Shown piece after piece: positions 4,894 to 5,297 of a stretch of DNA of 5,297 bases. A model generated the notes under the pieces. That model ran no database searches, had not been told where the DNA came from, and worked only from the letters and a program-made list of their open reading frames with translations. Made by a program: the position numbers and the translations under genes. Location of the stretch: assembly GCA_025964935.1 (NCBI GenBank), contig JAOPXW010000231.1, positions 1 to 5,297 of the forward strand, written 5' to 3'. The DNA comes from Friedmanniella sp. Lineage in GTDB: Bacteria; Actinomycetota; Actinomycetes; Propionibacteriales; Propionibacteriaceae. How positions within the stretch are numbered: the stretch's first letter is position 1; every line of letters starts with the position of its first letter.

Positions 4894-5297
4894 ATGACCG
4901 AGCCGCCGCCCGTGGCGACCGCACCTGCGCAGGACCGGCCGCGCGTGGCCGTGGTCTTCGGCGGGACGAGCAGCGAGCACGGCGTCTCGTGCCTGACCGC
5001 CGCCGGGGTGCTGGGGGCCCTGGACCGCGACCGGTTCGACGCCGTCGGGATCGGGATCACCCGGTCGGGTCGCTGGGTCGTGGTCGAGGACGCCACCATC
5101 GCCCGGCTGCAGGTGAGCGACGGGTCGCTGCCCGAGCTGAGCGAGGACGCCGACGACGCGGTGCTGCTGCACGGCGGGCACCTGGCCGTCCGGACGGCGG
5201 CCGGGTTGACCGAGCTGGGCCGGGTGGACGTGGCCATCGCGCTGTTGCACGGACCGTACGGCGAGGACGGCACCATCCAGGGCCTGTTCGAGATGAT
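4894..5297 (+). CDS. ddl: D-alanine--D-alanine ligase, N-terminal part (3' truncated by window edge)
   Basis: The first 134 codons are present and the frame runs off the right edge. Ddl is an ATP-grasp ligase that joins two D-alanines in the cytoplasm to make the dipeptide that ends the peptidoglycan precursor stem. The N-terminal domain shows RVAVVFGGTSSEHGVSC at 17-33; Glu28 fits the glutamate that contacts the first D-alanine. ITRSGRWVVVED at 55-66 is a typical strand pair. LLHGPYGEDGTIQGLFEM at 117-134 is the highly conserved HGxxGEDGTxQG block. The central ATP-grasp and C-terminal domains lie outside the window. The first 15 residues are a Pro/Ala-rich extension before the first strand. 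ATG at 4894 is supported by GGAGG 8 bases upstream. The gene is divergent from the PLP enzyme and has its own promoter-like box. It is probably the only ddl copy type expected in this neighbourhood (ddlA of some annotations), though the copy number is unknown. Confidence 0.94.
   Translation, partial: MTEPPPVATAPAQDRPRVAVVFGGTSSEHGVSCLTAAGVLGALDRDRFDAVGIGITRSGRWVVVEDATIARLQVSDGSLPELSEDADDAVLLHGGHLAVRTAAGLTELGRVDVAIALLHGPYGEDGTIQGLFEM

Noticed and set aside
4770..5276. N-terminal extension of the PLP enzyme into the ddl region
   Set aside because: The minus-strand frame is open, but the extra residues are Ser/Pro/Arg-rich, antisense to the conserved ddl start and absent from the family. The ATG at 4769 gives the normal length.
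1..5297. A novel defence, mobile or secondary-metabolism system
   Set aside because: All six genes have clear housekeeping or regulatory families, coding density is normal, and there are no terminal repeats, integrase, tRNA or change in composition marking an insertion.

Overview
The window is very GC-rich (by eye above 70% G+C, with G or C at nearly every third codon position). It carries six protein genes and looks like an ordinary chromosomal segment of a high-GC actinomycete. Presence of a CofC/FbiD-type gene implies an organism that makes the deazaflavin cofactor F420. The block cofC - plsC - gpsA - (trans-sulfuration gene) - ddl is, from general knowledge, a familiar actinobacterial neighbourhood; the genus cannot be fixed from this sequence alone.

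Layout from left to right. (1) 1-631, plus: the effector-binding part of a LysR-type regulator, whose DNA-binding N-terminus lies outside the window. (2) 675-1517, minus: cofC/fbiD, convergent with the regulator, with an unusual C-terminal extension of about 70 residues. (3) 1518-1695: divergent intergenic region with a TAGGGT -10-like box and a leader for plsC. (4) 1696-2517 and 2514-3533, plus: plsC and gpsA, overlapping by 4 bases and so probably translationally coupled. (5) 3534-3605: short convergent gap with a strong interrupted hairpin, probably a terminator, and an imperfect tandem duplication that runs over the stop codon of the next gene. (6) 3606-4769, minus: a PLP-dependent trans-sulfuration enzyme of the cystathionine gamma-synthase/gamma-lyase family. 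(7) 4770-4893: divergent regulatory region with a second TAGGGT box, a perfect 7-bp inverted repeat and an 11-bp hairpin in the ddl leader. (8) 4894 to the right edge, plus: the first 134 codons of D-alanine--D-alanine ligase.

How the genes work together: GpsA reduces dihydroxyacetone phosphate to sn-glycerol-3-phosphate, and PlsC adds the second acyl chain to make phosphatidic acid, so this pair supplies phospholipid precursors. Ddl makes the D-Ala-D-Ala dipeptide for peptidoglycan. CofC activates the phospholactate-type side-chain precursor of F420. The PLP enzyme moves sulfur between cysteine, homocysteine and cystathionine. These are housekeeping functions. I see no phage, transposon, CRISPR, toxin-antitoxin or defence gene and no RNA gene. 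The points worth a second look are small: the CofC extension, the layered dyads between the met-type gene and ddl, the contrast between leadered plus-strand genes and apparently leaderless minus-strand genes, and the duplication at a stop codon.
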